Shown here: in pieces, positions 8,338-12,070 of the stretch
Layout of the letters: each line of letters begins with the position of its first letter
Position numbering within the stretch: the first letter of the stretch is position 1
From: JANRKT01 sp033763355
Lineage (GTDB): Bacteria > Bacteroidota > Bacteroidia > Chitinophagales > Chitinophagaceae
Assembly: GCA_033763355.1 (NCBI GenBank)
Contig: JANRKT010000067.1
Location: forward strand, 1 to 12,070
Direction of reading: 5' to 3'
Length of the DNA: 12,070 bases
The notes under the pieces: generated by a model
Seen by the model: only the letters and a program-made list of their open reading frames with translations
Told to the model about the DNA's origin: nothing
Database searches by the model: none
Program-made: the position numbers and the translations under genes

Positions 8338-8360
8338 TGCCGGCTATCCCTCCTTCTGCA

Positions 8361-8372
8361 ATAACCGGTTAT
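8361..8372. promoter_or_regulatory. Perfect 12-bp palindrome in the peroxidase leader
   Basis: ATAACCGGTTAT is its own reverse complement and lies 70-81 bases before the preferred TTG start. It sits just upstream of TATATTTA (8380-8387), one mismatch from the Bacteroidota -7 consensus TAnnTTTG; the -33 match (TTCTG at 8354-8358) is poor. It could be an operator, but a 12-bp palindrome can arise by chance. Confidence 0.25.
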
Positions 8373-8441
8373 AATAAACTATATTTAAAATTCAATACCA
8401 GTGCTGAGTTTAACTTAACGTCTTTATCTTACTTTCCCGGT

Positions 8442-9692
8442 TTGAGAAAAAAGGTTTCAATATTAATTCTTTGCCTGCCTGTGTGGCTGGGTTTTTTTAC
8501 AACAGCATTTAAAGATGATGCGGTTAAATGGAGTGAAGAAGAAAAAGATATCCTGAAATCATTATGGATAGGAAGTCTGCCGCCATTGCCACCCGACCCC
8601 AGTAACCGTGTGGCAGATGATCCGGTTGCAGCATCTCTTGGTTACCGTTTGTTTTTTGATACCCGTTTCAGCGCCAATAAAAAAATATCCTGCGCTACAT
8701 GCCATAAACCGGAAAAATATTTCACGGACGGCCTTCCGCGTTCAAAAGGCACTGGTTTGTCAGACAGGCACGCCATGTCAATAGTTGGCACCGGCTACAA
8801 TGCATGGTATTACTGGGATGGCCGCAGGGACAAACAATGGTCGCAGGCCATTACCCCAATGGAAACCATCGGCGAAATGGAAGGGACAAGGGTTGAAATT
8901 GTACATGAGTTTTTCACAGATTCACTTTACAGGAAATTATACCAGCAACTGTTCGGATCCATTCCTTCCTTACCCGATGCAACGATAAGGGCATCACCGC
9001 GGGGAAATGATACAGCCCGTGTCAACTGGCAAAAAATTTCGCCGGGTTATCAGCGTATCTATAACCAGGTTTTTGCCAACATAGGCAAAGCCATTGCAGC
9101 TTATGAAAGAACCGTTCAATACGGCCCATCCCGTTTTGACAAATACGCCGAAAATATTATTACAAATAAGAAGCAGAATTCTTCATCAGGGTTTAACAGC
9201 AGTGAACTAAGGGGCCTTAAACTTTTTATAGGTGAAAAAGCGCAATGCTTACGTTGCCACAACGGGCCGCATTTCACCAATTACGGTTTCCACAAAATCG
9301 GTTTGCCGCAATTATCCGCAGAAAAGCCAGACCTTGGGAGAATGATAGGGTTGCAGGCTGTAATGATGGATGAGTTTAACTGTGCAGGGCCTTACAGCGA
9401 TGCAGGCAGGATGGATTGCACAGAACTGCGCTTTATTAATTTTGACGCCCCTTCTGCCGAAGCATTTAAAGTACCTTCTTTAAGAAATGTGGCCCTTACG
9501 GCTCCTTACATGCATGACGGCAGGTTTATATCTCTTAAGGAAACAATCAGGCACTACCGAACTGCTTCTTCAACATTGCCGCCAGGCTCGCTTGAATTCA
9601 GTAAGTTAAATTTATCTGATAAAGACATCAATGACCTTGTTGCATTTCTAAGAACACTTTCAGGGCCTGTTATCACAACAACAAAAAAATAA
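8442..9692 (+). CDS. Di-heme cytochrome c peroxidase / MauG-family protein
   Basis: This exported c-type cytochrome has 416 residues when started at TTG 8442. It belongs to the bacterial di-heme peroxidase/MauG superfamily, which reduces H2O2 or oxidises a partner protein in the periplasm. Visible features: signal peptide MRKKVSILILCLPVWLGFFT; heme motif CATCH (Cys84-His88) followed by KPEKYFTDG; YYWDGRRDKQWSQAITPMETIGEMEG; second heme motif CLRCH (Cys269-His273) followed by NGPHFTNYGFHKIG; Cys314 and Cys326 in a probable disulfide loop; and VPSLRNVALTAPYMHDGRF near the C-terminus. The open frame extends back to GTG 8337, but that would put 35 extra residues before the signal peptide, so TTG 8442 is favoured; no in-frame ATG lies near. 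The YtkA-like gene immediately upstream is a probable functional partner. Peroxidase and MauG-like activity cannot be told apart from sequence alone. Confidence 0.88.
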   Translation: MRKKVSILILCLPVWLGFFTTAFKDDAVKWSEEEKDILKSLWIGSLPPLPPDPSNRVADDPVAASLGYRLFFDTRFSANKKISCATCHKPEKYFTDGLPRSKGTGLSDRHAMSIVGTGYNAWYYWDGRRDKQWSQAITPMETIGEMEGTRVEIVHEFFTDSLYRKLYQQLFGSIPSLPDATIRASPRGNDTARVNWQKISPGYQRIYNQVFANIGKAIAAYERTVQYGPSRFDKYAENIITNKKQNSSSGFNSSELRGLKLFIGEKAQCLRCHNGPHFTNYGFHKIGLPQLSAEKPDLGRMIGLQAVMMDEFNCAGPYSDAGRMDCTELRFINFDAPSAEAFKVPSLRNVALTAPYMHDGRFISLKETIRHYRTASSTLPPGSLEFSKLNLSDKDINDLVAFLRTLSGPVITTTKK

Positions 9693-9790
9693 TCTTTTAT
9701 TCCCCGGCTTTAAATTTCTGTTGCTGCACACTCAGATTTTCCAGCCTCTGTTTCTTTATTTAAATTGGGTAAGCTTAAAATTAATGAGGC

Positions 9791-11422
9791 ATGAAAAAAC
9801 ATTCGCTTTTATATGTGCTGCTGTTTTCACCTGCAGTTCTGTTCAGCCAGTCCAACTGGCAGGATACGGCAAATAAGATCAACAGCATTTTCAGCAAATG
9901 GGATAAAAAAAATACACCCGGTGCAGCTTTGTCCATCAGCAGGAACGGGCAGGTCATTTTTTCCGGCGCATGGGGCATGGCAGATCTTGAACATGATGTG
10001 GAGAATACCACACAAACCATTTTTGAAGCAGGTTCCGTTTCAAAGCAATTTACTGCTGCAGCTATTTTATTGCTTGAACAACAGGGTAAGCTTTCAATTG
10101 AGGATGACATCAGAAAATATGTTGCTGAAATGCCTGATTATGGCCACATCATAAAAATCCGGCACCTCATTAACCATACAAGCGGCCTGCGTGACTGGGG
10201 CTCCGTTGCAGCAGTTGGTGGGTGGCCACGCAGCAGCCGTGCTTACACACATGCACATGCATTGCAGATCATCTGCAGGCAACAATCGTTAAACAACAAG
10301 CCTGGCGATGAATTCATATACAGCAACTCCAATTACAACCTGATGGCCATCATTACGGAAAGGGTGAGTAAAATGAGTTTTGCAGCGTATTGCAAACAAT
10401 ATCTTTTCGGCCCCGCCGGTATGAAAAACACACAATGGAGAGATGATTACACGAGGATAGTAAAGAACAGGGCGGTTGCATATAGCAAAGGCTTTTCCGG
10501 CTATTATACGCTGATGCCTTTTGAAAATGTACATGGCAATGGCGGTTTGCTCACCACAACAGCTGACCTTTTATTGTGGGTTGAAAAGTACACAAAAGGA
10601 GAAATTGCAGGTAAAGATTTTTTTTATAACCAAATCAGGCAGGGTGTATTGAATAATGGTTCTGCAATTAACTATGCATCGGGCCTGTTTATTGATATAT
10701 ACAACAGTAAAAAAACAATTACGCATAGCGGCGCTACTGCCGGATACAGGGCCAACCTTGAATTTTATCCTGAGCTGAATTTATCCATTGCTTTATTAAG
10801 CAATGACGGCTCACTTGAACCCGTTGCCATTGCACACCAGGTGGCGGATATTTTTATCCCCCCCATCCCATCATCAGCAGCCGCAGCAACTCCGCCGGTT
10901 TACAACAAACTGAAAACCGAAGAACTGCAGCAATATGCCGGCTGGTACCGCAATACAAAAAATAACGAAGGCATAAAGCTTTTCGTAAAAGAAGGCAAAC
11001 TTATCTCTGGCAATGGTATTGAACTGAATGCATTAACGCCCGGCTATTTTTCGTATAACAGGAATACTGTAAAGTTTGTAAATGAGGAATCCCGGAGCGG
11101 AGCTCATTTTATCAGCCCGTCAGGAGATACAATTTATTTTCAGAAAATGGACTCCGGCCTGACAGGTGAAAAGCTTGCTATTTATACGGGAGAATACCAT
11201 AGCGAAGAAGCAGATGCAACAGTAAGCATCAGGCTTAAAGACGGCAAACTTTATTATCAGCTTGCACCATTAAATGAAGTGCTGTTAACGCCTGCTTATA
11301 AAGACGGGTTTGAAAATTATGGCAACATGATATGGTTCACAAAAAATAAAAAACAAAAAATTGAAGGGTTCAGGTTATCAGTGGGCAGGGCAAGGAATAT
11401 ATTCTTTAAGAAATCGGGATAA
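9791..11422 (+). CDS. Exported serine hydrolase of the beta-lactamase (class C / PBP-like) family
   Basis: This 543-residue protein is a penicillin-binding-protein-like serine hydrolase. A signal peptide (MKKHSLLYVLLFSPAVLFS^Q) sends it to the periplasm or beyond. Catalytic motifs are complete: SVSK (nucleophile Ser82, Lys85) in FEAGSVSKQF, YSN (Tyr177-Asn179) in FIYSNSNYNL, and HSG (312-314) in place of the KTG box, as is common in esterase- and peptidase-like members. LINHTSGL is another family signature. About 180 C-terminal residues (from 363) form an extra beta-rich region with two related units, LQQYAGWYRN and LAIYTGEYHS, as in many Bacteroidota homologues. True beta-lactamase activity is unlikely to be its main role; a D-aminopeptidase, esterase or cell-wall function fits as well. 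ATG 9791 follows a weak GAGG 3-6 bases upstream. It lies 98 bases after the peroxidase gene and probably has its own promoter. Confidence 0.88.
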   Translation: MKKHSLLYVLLFSPAVLFSQSNWQDTANKINSIFSKWDKKNTPGAALSISRNGQVIFSGAWGMADLEHDVENTTQTIFEAGSVSKQFTAAAILLLEQQGKLSIEDDIRKYVAEMPDYGHIIKIRHLINHTSGLRDWGSVAAVGGWPRSSRAYTHAHALQIICRQQSLNNKPGDEFIYSNSNYNLMAIITERVSKMSFAAYCKQYLFGPAGMKNTQWRDDYTRIVKNRAVAYSKGFSGYYTLMPFENVHGNGGLLTTTADLLLWVEKYTKGEIAGKDFFYNQIRQGVLNNGSAINYASGLFIDIYNSKKTITHSGATAGYRANLEFYPELNLSIALLSNDGSLEPVAIAHQVADIFIPPIPSSAAAATPPVYNKLKTEELQQYAGWYRNTKNNEGIKLFVKEGKLISGNGIELNALTPGYFSYNRNTVKFVNEESRSGAHFISPSGDTIYFQKMDSGLTGEKLAIYTGEYHSEEADATVSIRLKDGKLYYQLAPLNEVLLTPAYKDGFENYGNMIWFTKNKKQKIEGFRLSVGRARNIFFKKSG

Positions 11423-11485
11423 CATCCTGCTTTCACCCTTTTTACTTTTTACTTCTGATTTCTTACCTCTTACTTCATCATCGCC
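11423..11485. other. Pyrimidine-rich intergenic spacer with imperfect TTAC repeats
   Basis: This short spacer is almost all T and C on the + strand, with repeated TTACTT and TTACCT words (about 11441-11476). TACTTCTG (11450-11457) is one mismatch from the Bacteroidota -7 consensus, so it may contain the aat promoter, but low complexity makes such matches easy. No hairpin terminator is evident after the hydrolase. Confidence 0.35.
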
Positions 11486-12070
11486 ATGGCCCTTTTTGCA
11501 CTAGATAAAGAAATCTTCTTTCCCCCGGCTGATCTTGCAGAGGCTGACGGTCTGCTTGCATTAGGCGGGGATTTATCAGTTGAAAGGTTGCTGCTTGCTT
11601 ACCGCAGCGGTATTTTCCCATGGTTTGAGGGAGACATCCCGCTATGGTGGAGCCCCGACCCCAGGTTTGTTTTATTTCCTGACGAATTAAAAGTAAGCAA
11701 GAGCATGAAGCAGGTGCTGAATAAAAATATTTTTGAGTTTACAACAAACAAAGCTTTTGCTGATGTAATTAAAAACTGCAAAACCCTCCCCCGTTTTGGC
11801 CAGGATGGTACCTGGATAACCGATGAGATGGAAGCCGCATATCTTGAACTGCACCGCCTTGGTTTTGCGCACAGCGCTGAAGCATGGAAAGAAGGAGAGC
11901 TTGCCGGCGGCCTGTACGGTGTAAAACTGGGCAATGCCTTTTTTGGTGAAAGCATGTTCAGCAAGGCAAGCAATGCCAGTAAGTTTGCTTTTATAAAATA
12001 TGTACTGTTGCTGAAAGAACAGGGCGTTCAACTGATAGACTGCCAGGTGCACACTGAACACCTCGAAAGC
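11486..12070 (+). CDS. aat: Leucyl/phenylalanyl-tRNA-protein transferase, 3' end cut by the window
   Basis: The enzyme moves Leu or Phe from aminoacyl-tRNA onto N-terminal Arg or Lys of proteins, marking them for ClpS/ClpAP degradation (bacterial N-degron pathway); it is cytosolic. The 195 codons present carry the family signatures in order: FPPADLAEADGLLALGGDLS (12-31), AYRSGIFPW (38-46), PLWWSPDPR (52-60), GGLYGVKLG, FFGESMFS (with Glu155) and LIDCQVH (with Gln187). Glu155 and Gln187 align with E. coli Glu156 and Gln188, reported as functionally important. E. coli Aat has 234 residues, so only a short C-terminal piece is missing. ATG 11486 gives the expected N-terminus. It is a housekeeping gene with no evident link to its neighbours. 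Confidence 0.95.
   Translation, partial: MALFALDKEIFFPPADLAEADGLLALGGDLSVERLLLAYRSGIFPWFEGDIPLWWSPDPRFVLFPDELKVSKSMKQVLNKNIFEFTTNKAFADVIKNCKTLPRFGQDGTWITDEMEAAYLELHRLGFAHSAEAWKEGELAGGLYGVKLGNAFFGESMFSKASNASKFAFIKYVLLLKEQGVQLIDCQVHTEHLES

Noticed and set aside
9737..9768. Possible Bacteroidota promoter (TAAATTGG at 9761-9768) before the hydrolase
   Set aside because: Only one mismatch in the -7 box, but no convincing -33 element at the right spacing; too weak to annotate.
9781..10154. Alternative ORFs on both strands within the hydrolase gene
   Set aside because: The +1 hydrolase frame has a signal peptide and full SxxK/YxN/HSG motifs; the others have none.
11599..12061. Two overlapping minus-strand 124-codon ORFs
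   Set aside because: They lie antisense to aat, whose protein signatures are unmistakable.

Overview
The window looks like chromosomal DNA of a Bacteroidota bacterium, most likely Chitinophagales/Chitinophagaceae-like. The grounds are a giant secreted protein ending in a type IX secretion (T9SS) C-terminal sorting domain, signal peptides cut just before Gln (A/S^Q), AT-leaning codon use, and starts without clear Shine-Dalgarno sequences. All five recognised genes lie on the + strand. I see no tRNA, rRNA, CRISPR array, IS element or phage gene.

Region 1 (1-147) is a short non-coding leader. Region 2 (148-7818) is one uninterrupted 2556-codon gene. Its product reads: signal peptide; beta-sandwich domain copy 1; eight PKD-type repeats; beta-sandwich domain copy 2; five more PKD-type repeats; a galactose-oxidase-like copper radical oxidase with every cofactor residue present; six AbfB-type repeats forming two beta-trefoils; a fibronectin-III-like domain; and the T9SS sorting domain. 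A 15-bp hairpin follows the stop codon. Region 3 (7891-9692) pairs a small exported YtkA/FixH-like protein, probably metal-binding, with a di-heme cytochrome c peroxidase/MauG-family protein that probably starts at TTG 8442. Region 4 (9791-11422) is an exported serine beta-lactamase-family hydrolase. Region 5 (11486 to the window end) is leucyl/phenylalanyl-tRNA-protein transferase (aat), cut by the window edge just short of its C-terminus.

The most interesting reading is a cell-surface or secreted copper radical oxidase, which would make H2O2 while oxidising an alcohol or aldehyde, next to an exported di-heme peroxidase-family protein that could consume H2O2 or modify a partner. The domain and active-site assignments are directly visible. 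The functional link between the oxidase and the peroxidase pair is inference. The hydrolase and aat look like unrelated neighbours.
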